Source: an uncultured Bacillota bacterium
GTDB taxonomy: Bacteria; Bacillota; Clostridia; Lachnospirales; Lachnospiraceae
Assembly (NCBI GenBank): GCA_958352855.1
Contig: CATWQE010000014.1
Location: 1-55,008 of the forward strand
Length of the DNA stretch: 55,008 nt
Direction of reading: 5' to 3'
Part shown: positions 33,727 to 42,050 of the stretch, piece after piece
Position numbering within the stretch: the first letter of the stretch is position 1
How the letters are laid out: each line of letters starts with the position of its first letter
Position numbers and translations under genes: made by a program
The notes under the pieces: generated by a model
Told to the model about the DNA's origin: nothing
What the model saw: the letters and a program-made list of their open reading frames with translations, nothing else
Databases searched by the model: none

Positions 33727-35000
33727 AACAGGTTTTAACAGTATTTCAATATACCTTTAAAGAAGGCATCCGAAAAAAAGCCTTTTGGGTGTCCACCATT
33801 ATTATTATGGCGTTGATTTTGCTTTTGTGTCTGGCTCCCAGGATTTGGTCAGCCTTTGATAAATCAGAAGAGGGAAGCCAGGAGCCAGGTGGCCAGACAG
33901 AGGTTTCTTCTGAAAAAGAAGGGATTTGTTATTTTATTGATGAAACAGGAGTTTTTGAGAAACATATGGAGGCATTCCAGGCATTGTACCCGGGACTGGA
34001 GTTTAAGAGTTCCAAAACCAAGGAGCTTTCTGCACTAAAAGAAGATGTAGCAAAGAATGAGAAGAATTCTATTCTCTACATCGAAGACCAGGAGGGAGTT
34101 CCCTTTATTCATGTGGTGAATACCAATTTTATGAAAGGGATTGATGCCGGTAAGGCTGGGGAACTGAGTACGAAAATCTGGCAGGCAGAGTTTTTGACAG
34201 CTCAGGGTGTCAGCGCAGAAAACATAGCAGCAGCTCAGATCCCTCTTGGATATGCGGAGGAAGCAGCAGGTGAAATGAATCTTACGGGATATGTGCTTGG
34301 GCTTGTGATGACCTTTGTGATGTTCTTTGCAGTGTATTATTACGGATATGGAGTTGCCATGTCTGTGGCATCTGAAAAAACCTCAAGAGTTATGGAAACC
34401 TTGATTATTTCCGCGAAACCTTCCAGGATTTTACTGGGAAAATGTCTTGCCATGGGTGCTGTGGGGCTTTTGCAGATGGGAGGACTTCTGGCTTTCGGAC
34501 TGGCATGCTATGGGATTTTGATGCCAGATGGATTCCAGATTAATGGAATTGAAGTCAGCCTTACCGGATTTGGGGCAGATACGATTCTGGTATTGATTCT
34601 TTACTTTATTTTAGGCTATGCCCTGTACGCAGTGATGAATTCTGTATGCGGCGCAGCGGTGAGCAAGATAGAAGATTTGAATTCTGTGATGATGCCAGTA
34701 TCTATAGTTGCCATTGTAGGATTCTATCTTGGCTATTTTACATCTGTAGCCGGTGGTGGAAGCAATGCATTGTCAAAGCTGGCTGTTTATCTGCCTGTTT
34801 CCTCACCCTTTGCAGTGCCATTTAAGATTCTCACCGGTGACATTACCACACCGGAACTGTTGCTGTCTATGGCAATTCTGGCAACATCCATTGTGATTAT
34901 AGCTGCTTTATCTGCACAGATTTACAGCGCATCTGTGATGCATTATGGGAATCCGTTGAAATGGAAGGAAATTCGGAAGAATAGAATACGCAATAGTTAA
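33723..35000 (+). CDS. NatB-like ABC-2 permease
   Basis: A 425-residue permease: first helix near 21-40, a large extracytoplasmic region of about 130 residues, then a five- to six-helix core beginning LTGYVLGLVMTFVMFFAVYYYG, with SEKTSRVMETLIISAKPSRILLGK, the ABC-2/NatB signature. It ends the HTH-DUF3169-ATPase-permease operon and is followed by a strong two-way terminator. Likely exports Na+ or another small substrate, with the ATPase upstream. Confidence 0.92.
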   Translation: MKQVLTVFQYTFKEGIRKKAFWVSTIIIMALILLLCLAPRIWSAFDKSEEGSQEPGGQTEVSSEKEGICYFIDETGVFEKHMEAFQALYPGLEFKSSKTKELSALKEDVAKNEKNSILYIEDQEGVPFIHVVNTNFMKGIDAGKAGELSTKIWQAEFLTAQGVSAENIAAAQIPLGYAEEAAGEMNLTGYVLGLVMTFVMFFAVYYYGYGVAMSVASEKTSRVMETLIISAKPSRILLGKCLAMGAVGLLQMGGLLAFGLACYGILMPDGFQINGIEVSLTGFGADTILVLILYFILGYALYAVMNSVCGAAVSKIEDLNSVMMPVSIVAIVGFYLGYFTSVAGGGSNALSKLAVYLPVSSPFAVPFKILTGDITTPELLLSMAILATSIVIIAALSAQIYSASVMHYGNPLKWKEIRKNRIRNS

Positions 35001-35022
35001 TGGTAACTATTAGGAAAAGATG

Positions 35023-35091
35023 CTGTGATATAAAATAACCCTCAGGAATCTGTATTAAGATTCTTGAGGGTGTTAAATATCACAGTTTTTT
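35023..35091. terminator. Bidirectional terminator between NatB-like gene and nagB
   Basis: CCCTCAGGAATCT (35039-35051) pairs with AGATTCTTGAGGG (35058-35070); CTGTGATAT (35023-35031) pairs outside it with ATATCACAG (35077-35085); a six-T run reaches the nagB stop codon. Confidence 0.9.
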
Positions 35092-35818
35092 ATTTTGTTT
35101 TCGATAAAGCAGCTTCGTCTGCTACGATTGTTACATCTGGATGAAGCTGAAGAATAGAAGCCGGTACCTGTGGAGTGATTGGTCCGTTGATGACTTTATT
35201 CAGGATTTCCGCTTTGTCTTCACCGCTTACAACAACCAGGATTTTCTTTGCGCTCATAATTGTGCCGATTCCCATGGTGTAAGCCTGGCGAGGAACATCT
35301 GCTTCACTTGCAAAGAAACGTTTGTTAGCCTGGATGGTGCTTTCTGTTAAATCTACCACATGAGTTCCTTTTGGAAATTCATCAGCAGGTTCATTGAAAC
35401 CAATGTGGCCATTGTGTCCAAGGCCTAAAAGCTGTAAATCAATACCGCCCTGGTCAGCAATAATCTGATCGTAATCTCTGGCAGCTTTATCACTGTCTTC
35501 TTCCAATCCGTCTGGAACATAAGTACATTCTTTGCGGATATTTACATGGTCAAATAAGTTGTGGTTCATGAAATAACGGTAGCTCTGATCATGCTCCCCG
35601 CTTAATCCACGATATTCGTCCAGGTTACAGGAAGTAATCTGTGAGAAATCAAGATCTCCGTTGTTGTACCATTCAATCAGGTTTTTGTAGGTTCCAACAG
35701 GTGTAGAACCGGTAGCAAGTCCAAGTACGCAGTCAGGATTTAAAATCACCTGGGATGCAATGATGTGAGCTGCTTTCTTACTCATTTCTTCATAGTTTTT
35801 GGTTTTATAAATTTTCAT
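35090..35818 (-). CDS. nagB: Glucosamine-6-phosphate deaminase
   Basis: NagB turns glucosamine-6-phosphate into fructose-6-phosphate and ammonia. 242 residues, the length of the short Firmicutes form without the allosteric tail. Motifs: LGLATGSTPVGTY (33-45), NLDEYRGL (catalytic Asp), LLGLGHNGHIGFNEP with the catalytic His-Glu relay, and YTMGIGTI. It stands alone; nagA is not nearby. AAAGGAGA precedes the ATG. It shares its upstream gap with the divergent maturase gene. Confidence 0.97.
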   Translation of the reverse strand: MKIYKTKNYEEMSKKAAHIIASQVILNPDCVLGLATGSTPVGTYKNLIEWYNNGDLDFSQITSCNLDEYRGLSGEHDQSYRYFMNHNLFDHVNIRKECTYVPDGLEEDSDKAARDYDQIIADQGGIDLQLLGLGHNGHIGFNEPADEFPKGTHVVDLTESTIQANKRFFASEADVPRQAYTMGIGTIMSAKKILVVVSGEDKAEILNKVINGPITPQVPASILQLHPDVTIVADEAALSKTK

Positions 35819-35929
35819 GATAGATTCTCCTTTTCACAGACGTTTGCCTGTGTTGTCATAATATAATTTCATTATAATATGAAAGTAAGGGAAAAACAAT
35901 GAAAAAAATTGAAAGTAAAATTTTCAGGG

Positions 35930-35958
35930 TTGTATTTCCTTATAAAAAAAGCTAAAAT
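35930..35958 (+). promoter_or_regulatory. Promoter of the radical SAM maturase gene
   Basis: TTGTAT (35930-35935), 17-base spacer, TAAAAT (35953-35958), about 30 bases before the ATG at 35989. Confidence 0.55.
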
Positions 35959-35988
35959 GAAAAAAAGAAAAGAAAGTGGCAAAATACA

Positions 35989-37086
35989 ATGAAACATGTA
36001 CAATTAATGATAAAACCCGCGTCTTCTAACTGTAATTTAAGATGCAGCTATTGCTTTTACGAAGATGAATGTAAAAACAGAGAAGTGCATTCCTACGGAT
36101 TTATGAAAGATGAGGTTTTAGAAACAGTGGTAAAAAAAGCCCTGGATGCAGCAGAGCTTTCCTGTACCTTTGGATTTCAGGGAGGAGAACCCACTCTGGC
36201 TGGGCTGGATTTTTACCGGAAGTTTATAGACTATACAAAACAATATAAGAAGCCGGAAACCAGACTTCAGTTTTGTCTGCAGACAAACGGAAGCCTTTTA
36301 AACGAAGAATGGGGAGATTTCTTAAAAGAGCACCATTTTCTGGTGGGAATATCTCTGGATGGAACCAGGGAAATTCATGATAAAAACCGCCGCGATGGGA
36401 GTGGAAAGGAAACTTTTGCGCGGATTTTGAAAAATGCAAAAATGTTGCAGAAAAAAGGTGTAGATGTGAATATTCTCTGCGTCCTTACAAAACAAAGCGC
36501 AAAGAAGATTACCTCCATTTATCAGTATCTGAAAAAGGAAGGTTTTTACTACCAGCAGTATATTCCATGTCTGGATCCTCTGGGAGAGAAGAGAGGACAG
36601 CATCCATGGTCCTTAACGCCGGAGGTCTATGAGCGGGCTTTGAAAGATTTGTTTGACCTGTGGTTTGAGGACATTCGGAAGGGAACGATGGTTTCAGTAC
36701 GGGAATTTGACAACTGGATGTCTGTGCTTAAGGGATATCCACCGGAGGCCTGCGCACAGACGGGAAGATGCTCCATGCAGAATATTGTGGAAGCCAATGG
36801 CGATATCTTTCCCTGTGATTTTTATGTACTGGATGAGCATCGCGTTGCCAATATTGCAGATGGAAATTTTCGGTTTTCGGAAGATGTGCCGGTAGAGAAG
36901 GATTTTTTCCGGGAAGGAATAAAGCGCGGTGAAAAGTGCAGTCAGTGCAGATGGTATCCCTTGTGCAGAGGCGGCTGTAAGCGGGATTATGCAGGGGAGA
37001 AGGAGAATTATTTTTGCCAGGCATATCAGGGATTTTTTGCTTATGCCATAGAACGTATGGAATGGCTGACCCGGTTTATAAGATAA
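35989..37086 (+). CDS. Anaerobic sulfatase-maturating enzyme-like radical SAM/SPASM protein
   Basis: A 365-residue radical SAM enzyme. C15-x3-C19-x2-C22 (CNLRCSYCFY) binds the SAM [4Fe-4S] cluster; GFQGGEPTLAG is the SAM-binding GGEP motif; the C-terminal SPASM half has C in CAQTGRCSMQNIVEANGDIFPCDFYV and the CSQCRWYPLCRGGCKRDY...YFCQ cluster that holds two auxiliary Fe-S centres. This arrangement fits anSME, which converts Cys or Ser of sulfatases to formylglycine without oxygen. No sulfatase is in the window, so it must act on one elsewhere, or on another peptide. Confidence 0.88.
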   Translation: MKHVQLMIKPASSNCNLRCSYCFYEDECKNREVHSYGFMKDEVLETVVKKALDAAELSCTFGFQGGEPTLAGLDFYRKFIDYTKQYKKPETRLQFCLQTNGSLLNEEWGDFLKEHHFLVGISLDGTREIHDKNRRDGSGKETFARILKNAKMLQKKGVDVNILCVLTKQSAKKITSIYQYLKKEGFYYQQYIPCLDPLGEKRGQHPWSLTPEVYERALKDLFDLWFEDIRKGTMVSVREFDNWMSVLKGYPPEACAQTGRCSMQNIVEANGDIFPCDFYVLDEHRVANIADGNFRFSEDVPVEKDFFREGIKRGEKCSQCRWYPLCRGGCKRDYAGEKENYFCQAYQGFFAYAIERMEWLTRFIR

Positions 37087-37211
37087 AAAAATCGGAGGAA
37101 AAGATACTTGAATTCTGAGAAAAAAAGTGATAGAGTATAAACAAACATAAATAATGTTTTGAAACATAAAAAATAAAATCTAAATTCATGTTCTCAAAGG
37201 AGGAAGCAAAA

Positions 37212-38228
37212 ATGGCAATTTTAGTAACAGGTGGGGCAGGTTATATTGGAAGCCATACTGTAGTAGAGCTTCAGAATGCTGGATATGAGGTAGTGGTTCT
37301 TGACAATCTTTCTAATGCAAGTGAGAAATCTCTGGAGAGAGTGGAAAAGATTACCGGAAAGCCAGTGAAATTTTACAAAGCAGATATTTTAGACAGAGAA
37401 GCATTGAATGAAGTTTTTGATAAAGAATCCATTGATTCCTGCATTCATTTCGCAGGATTAAAGGCAGTGGGAGAATCCGTAGCAAAACCATGGGAATATT
37501 ATGAAAATAACATTGCCGGAACACTGACTCTGGTAGATGTTATGAGAAAACATGGAGTGAAAAACATTATCTTCTCATCTTCCGCAACCGTTTACGGAGA
37601 TCCGGCTTTTGTACCAATTACAGAAGAATGTCCAAAAGGTCAGTGTACAAACCCATATGGCTGGACAAAATCCATGCTGGAGCAGATTTTATCTGATATC
37701 CAGAAGGCAGACCCGGAATGGAATGTAGTGTTATTAAGATATTTCAACCCAATCGGCGCACACAAGAGTGGAACCATTGGAGAGAATCCAAATGGTATTC
37801 CAAACAATCTGATGCCTTATATTACACAGGTAGCAGTAGGAAAGCTGAAAGAACTGGGCGTATTCGGAAATGATTACGATACACCGGACGGAACTGGCGT
37901 AAGAGACTATATCCATGTAGTAGACCTGGCAAAAGGTCATGTGAAAGCCCTGAAAAAGATTGAAGAAAAAGCGGGCTTAAAAATTTATAACCTGGGAACC
38001 GGAAACGGATACAGTGTTCTGGATATTGTGAAAAACTTTGAAGCAGCTACAGGAGTAAAAATTCCTTATGTAATCAAAGAACGTCGTCCCGGAGATATCG
38101 CTACCTGCTATGCAAGCGCAGAAAAAGCAGAGAAAGAACTGGGCTGGAAAGCAGAATTTGGAATCAAAGAAATGTGTGAGGACTCCTGGAGATGGCAGTC
38201 CAATAATCCAAACGGATACGAAGAATAA
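37212..38228 (+). CDS. galE: UDP-glucose 4-epimerase
   Basis: A 338-residue extended short-chain dehydrogenase that interconverts UDP-glucose and UDP-galactose with bound NAD. TGGAGYIGSH (6-15) is the NAD motif; Ser-Ser-Ser-Ala-Thr (123-127) and Y149-x3-K153 (NPYGWTKSM) form the catalytic set; RYFNPIGAH and GTGVRDYIHVVDLA are family markers. I start at ATG 37212, 7 bases after AAAGGAGGA, not at an earlier in-frame ATG at 37188. It is monocistronic, between two terminators or gaps, and would route galactose from the galactan locus into glycolysis or cell-envelope sugars. Confidence 0.97.
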   Translation: MAILVTGGAGYIGSHTVVELQNAGYEVVVLDNLSNASEKSLERVEKITGKPVKFYKADILDREALNEVFDKESIDSCIHFAGLKAVGESVAKPWEYYENNIAGTLTLVDVMRKHGVKNIIFSSSATVYGDPAFVPITEECPKGQCTNPYGWTKSMLEQILSDIQKADPEWNVVLLRYFNPIGAHKSGTIGENPNGIPNNLMPYITQVAVGKLKELGVFGNDYDTPDGTGVRDYIHVVDLAKGHVKALKKIEEKAGLKIYNLGTGNGYSVLDIVKNFEAATGVKIPYVIKERRPGDIATCYASAEKAEKELGWKAEFGIKEMCEDSWRWQSNNPNGYEE

Positions 38229-38234
38229 GAAATA

Positions 38235-38293
38235 AAAAAAGAGCTATTAGCATCAATATTCATGTAATGCGACGATGCTGATAGCTCTTTTTT
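38235..38293. terminator. Bidirectional terminator between galE and the DUF1846 gene
   Basis: A 20-base stem with one mismatch/G-U (AAAAAAGAGCTATTAGCATC 38235-38254 with the reverse at 38274-38293), T runs on both strands. Confidence 0.93.
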
Positions 38294-38304
38294 ATGTTAT
38301 CATT

Positions 38305-39780
38305 TTAGTAAATCTTTTTATGCTCATACACCGGTTCAGAGGTAAGCTGCACCCCTAATTTTTTAAAGATGTTTTTGTCCACTGAGGACAGCATAACAGA
38401 GGAGTGTACCTGGCAGCCTTTTAGTTTTGGAAGCTGTTCCAGAGCCAGTTTTGCTACGTCGCTGGTAGCGGCGCTGCTGGAGAGGGCAATCAGCACTTCG
38501 TCTGTGTGCAGCCTTGGGTTTTTGCTTCCAAGATAAGCGGTTTTTAACTTCTGGATAGGCTCAATGGCTACCGGAGAAATTACATGAAGCTTATGCTGGA
38601 TGCCAGCCAGTTCCTTTAAGGTATTTAAAAGCAAAGCAGCAGAAGCGCCTAAAAGGTCTGAAGTTTTTCCTGTGAGAATTCTACCGTCCTCCAGCTCAAT
38701 AGCAGCCGCGGGAGCTCCTGTTTCTTCTGCCAGTTGTAAAGCAGCAGTGGTTGTTTTGCGGTCTTCGGTTGAAATACCGGCCTGTTTCATGAGCAGCTCC
38801 AGCTTAAATACTTCTTCATTGTTGCTGGTTTCCTCCAGGCGTCCTTCCAAAGCTTTATAATATCTGCGGATAATTTCCTGTTTGGAGGCATCTTTGCAGA
38901 CCTCATCGTCAATGATACAATTTCCAGCCATATTAACACCCATGTCAGTAGGAGACTGGTATGGGCATTTTCCGAAAATTTTCTCAAAAATTGCGCTAAG
39001 TACAGGGAAAATTTCCACATCCCGGTTATAATTTACGGTAGTAGTGCCATAAGCTTCCAGATGGAAGGGGTCAATCATATTCACATCGTTTAAGTCTGCA
39101 GTGGCTGCTTCATAAGCCAGGTTTACCGGATGCTTTAAGGGGATATTCCAGATTGGGAAAGTCTCAAATTTGGCATATCCGGCATGGATGCCACGCTTGT
39201 GTTCATGATAAAGCTGGGAAAGGCAGGTTGCCATTTTTCCGCTTCCAGGTCCAGGCGCAGTCACAACCACCAGAGGACGGGTGGTTTCAATGTATTCATT
39301 TTTTCCGAAGCCTTCATCACTGACAATAAAAGGAATATTGCTGGGATATCCTGGAATCGGGTAGTGAATGTATGCTTTGATTCCCAGGTTTTCCAGTTTG
39401 GTCTTAAAATTATTGGCGCCAGCCTGTCCGGTGTATTGGGTAATTACCACACTGCCTACATAGAAGCCCCGGGACTTAAAGGCATCGATGAGACGCAGCA
39501 CATCCAGATCATAAGTGATTCCAAGGTCACTACGGACTTTATTTTTTTCAATATCTCCGGCGCTGATAACAATAACGATTTCCGCATGGTCGGAAAGCTG
39601 CATCAGCATTTTTAACTTACTGTCCGGGGCAAATCCAGGAAGCACTCGGGAGGCATGGTAATCGTCAAACAGTTTTCCTCCGAATTCAAGGTACAGTTTA
39701 TTGTCAAATTGATTAATGCGTTCTTTGATATGTTCAGATTGCATGGATAAATACTTATCATTATCAAATCCTATTTTCAT
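38305..39780 (-). CDS. DUF1846 family protein
   Basis: A 491-residue cytoplasmic protein recognisable by its start (MKIGFDNDKYLSMQSEHI, then FDNKLYLEFGGKLFDDYHA) and a P-loop-like APGPGSGKMATCLSQLYHEH segment near 178-197. A structure of this family exists but the function is not settled. It is common as a single gene in Firmicutes. AAGGGG lies before the start. It shares the 222-base upstream gap with ftsH, transcribed the other way; I see no operon partner. Confidence 0.9.
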   Translation of the reverse strand: MKIGFDNDKYLSMQSEHIKERINQFDNKLYLEFGGKLFDDYHASRVLPGFAPDSKLKMLMQLSDHAEIVIVISAGDIEKNKVRSDLGITYDLDVLRLIDAFKSRGFYVGSVVITQYTGQAGANNFKTKLENLGIKAYIHYPIPGYPSNIPFIVSDEGFGKNEYIETTRPLVVVTAPGPGSGKMATCLSQLYHEHKRGIHAGYAKFETFPIWNIPLKHPVNLAYEAATADLNDVNMIDPFHLEAYGTTTVNYNRDVEIFPVLSAIFEKIFGKCPYQSPTDMGVNMAGNCIIDDEVCKDASKQEIIRRYYKALEGRLEETSNNEEVFKLELLMKQAGISTEDRKTTTAALQLAEETGAPAAAIELEDGRILTGKTSDLLGASAALLLNTLKELAGIQHKLHVISPVAIEPIQKLKTAYLGSKNPRLHTDEVLIALSSSAATSDVAKLALEQLPKLKGCQVHSSVMLSSVDKNIFKKLGVQLTSEPVYEHKKIY

Positions 39781-40002
39781 GTTCTATATGCCCCTTTTCT
39801 TTTTATTTTTTCTAATACAGTAACTTAGTATACTAAAAAGCCGACAGGAATTCCAGTGGTAACAACAAAAATATTATATTTTGTATAGATTCTACAGAAA
39901 TTTACAAAACTTTAATAAATGTGTTCGGTTTTTCACAATCTTATAGTTGATTTATAATTGGGGAATCCTTATAATAAAGAAGATAACGCAAGGAGGAGAG
40001 AG

Positions 40003-41937
40003 ATGGAGCAAAATCAGAATAACGGCCCTAAAAATGACGGGCCTAAGAATAAACAGTCATTGCTGGTCATTCTTCTGTGCATCATGGTAAGCCTGGTGAT
40101 GTTTAATGTGCTTGGCAGAATGACCAGAGGCGTGTCCAGCGAAGTCCCTTACAGCCAGTTTATCGAAATGCTGGAAAAGGGAGAGGTAGATCGTGTTGTG
40201 ATGAAAGGTGAAACTCTGACGGTTACGCTTAAGAAACAGCAGAAAATGGGAGCGCCGACTACATTGTATACAACACTGATGGAGGATGCCAGTGAACTGG
40301 TAAAACGTCTGGAAAAGGCCGGTGTAGAGGATTTTAACAGAGAGAAGCCCAATGCGGCAACAGAAGTTCTTTACACAATTCTAAGCCTGGTTCTGCCGGT
40401 GCTGCTTATGTTTTTCCTTTTGAGTATGTTGTATAAGAGGATGAGCAAAAATGGCGGTATGATGGGCGGCGTAGGAAAAAGCAAGGCAAAGGCTTATGTT
40501 CAGAAGGAAACCGGTATTACTTTTAAAGATGTGGCAGGTCAGGACGAGGCAAAAGAGTCCCTGCAGGAAGTGGTGGATTTCCTTCATAATCCTGGAAAAT
40601 ATACCACCATTGGTGCGAAACTGCCAAAAGGCGCCCTGTTAGTGGGGCCTCCGGGAACAGGTAAAACCTTACTTGCCAAAGCAGTGGCAGGAGAAGCCCA
40701 TGTTCCCTTCTTTTCCCTGTCTGGTTCCGATTTCGTGGAAATGTTTGTGGGTGTGGGCGCTTCGCGTGTAAGGGATTTGTTTGAAGAAGCCAAGAAAAAT
40801 GCTCCCTGCATTATTTTTATTGATGAGGTAGATGCCATTGGTAAAAGTCGTGACGCCAGATATGGAGGAAATGATGAGCGGGAACAGACCCTGAATCAGT
40901 TGCTGGCGGAAATGGATGGCTTTGATACGTCCAAAGGACTTTTGATTCTGGCAGCCACCAACCGTCCGGAAGTATTAGATCCGGCGCTGTTAAGACCGGG
41001 ACGCTTTGACCGAAGAGTCATTGTTGACCGTCCGGATTTAAAGGGAAGAGTGAATATCCTTAAAGTCCATGCAAAGAATGTTGCTTTGGATGAAAGCGTA
41101 GATTTAGAAGGAATTGCCCTGGCAACGTCAGGAGCTGTAGGCTCTGATTTGGCCAATATGATTAATGAGGCAGCTATTCTGGCTGTTAAAAATGGCAGAC
41201 AGGCGGTTTCCCAGAAAGATTTACTGGAAGCAGTGGAAGTGGTTCTGGTAGGAAAAGAGAAGAAAGACCGGATTTTAAGCCAGGAAGAGCGCAAGATTGT
41301 TTCCTATCATGAGGTAGGGCATGCTCTGGTAAGCGCCCTTCAAAAGGATTCTGAACCGGTACAGAAGATTACCATTGTTCCAAGAACCATGGGCGCCCTT
41401 GGCTATGTTATGCATGTGCCGGAAGAGGAGAAGTTCTTAAATACCAGGAAGGAACTGGAAGCCATGCTGGTAGGCTATCTGGGCGGACGTGCAGCAGAAG
41501 AATTGGTTTTTGATACTGTGACTACAGGAGCTGCCAATGATATTGAACAGGCTACCAAGGTGGCGCGCGCTATGATTACCCAGTATGGTATGTCGGACCG
41601 TTTTGGACTGATGGGACTGTCAGAAACCCAGAATCAATATCTGGATGGCAGAGCAGTGTTAAACTGTGGTGATGCCACAGCAACGGAGATTGACCATGAG
41701 GTCATGAAACTTTTGAAGAAATCTTATGATGAGGCAAAAAGACTTCTCAGTGAAAACCGGGATGTTATGGATAAGATTGCAGAGTTTTTAATTCAAAAAG
41801 AAACCATTACAGGAAAAGAATTTATGAAGATTTTCCATGAGGCAAAAGGTATAGAAGAGCCAGAAGCAAAGGAAAAGCCTGTAGAACTGGAAGCGCCCGA
41901 AACTCCGGAAATACCGGAGAATCCCGTTGTGGAATAA
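40003..41937 (+). CDS. ftsH: ATP-dependent zinc metalloprotease FtsH
   Basis: A 644-residue membrane AAA+ protease that degrades misassembled membrane and some soluble proteins. N-terminal helix about 21-38, extracytoplasmic domain, second helix about 122-142; Walker A GPPGTGKT (215-222), Walker B CIIFIDEVDAIG, second region of homology ATNRPEVLDPALLRPGRFD, and zinc site HEVGH (436-440). I start at ATG 40003 after AGGAGGAG; the frame is open upstream but lacks a ribosome site there. TATAAT at 39953-39958 is the likely -10. The tail is rich in Pro-Glu (APETPEIPENP), echoing the PBP tail. A hairpin follows before uvrC. Confidence 0.97.
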   Translation: MEQNQNNGPKNDGPKNKQSLLVILLCIMVSLVMFNVLGRMTRGVSSEVPYSQFIEMLEKGEVDRVVMKGETLTVTLKKQQKMGAPTTLYTTLMEDASELVKRLEKAGVEDFNREKPNAATEVLYTILSLVLPVLLMFFLLSMLYKRMSKNGGMMGGVGKSKAKAYVQKETGITFKDVAGQDEAKESLQEVVDFLHNPGKYTTIGAKLPKGALLVGPPGTGKTLLAKAVAGEAHVPFFSLSGSDFVEMFVGVGASRVRDLFEEAKKNAPCIIFIDEVDAIGKSRDARYGGNDEREQTLNQLLAEMDGFDTSKGLLILAATNRPEVLDPALLRPGRFDRRVIVDRPDLKGRVNILKVHAKNVALDESVDLEGIALATSGAVGSDLANMINEAAILAVKNGRQAVSQKDLLEAVEVVLVGKEKKDRILSQEERKIVSYHEVGHALVSALQKDSEPVQKITIVPRTMGALGYVMHVPEEEKFLNTRKELEAMLVGYLGGRAAEELVFDTVTTGAANDIEQATKVARAMITQYGMSDRFGLMGLSETQNQYLDGRAVLNCGDATATEIDHEVMKLLKKSYDEAKRLLSENRDVMDKIAEFLIQKETITGKEFMKIFHEAKGIEEPEAKEKPVELEAPETPEIPENPVVE

Positions 41938-41959
41938 AAGAGAATATGGGGCACAACAT

Positions 41960-42005
41960 AAAGGGAAGGAGCTGTTGCACATAGAGGTGTCAGCCCTTCC
42001 CTTTT
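41960..42005 (+). terminator. Hairpin terminator after ftsH
   Basis: AAAGGGAAGG (41960-41969) pairs with CCTTCCCTTT (41995-42004); an inner CTG/CAG adds to it; the T run is short (TTTT). Confidence 0.65.
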
Positions 42006-42050
42006 CTATCAGATAGAAGTAGAAAAGCTATGAAAAGCCAGGAGGATATG

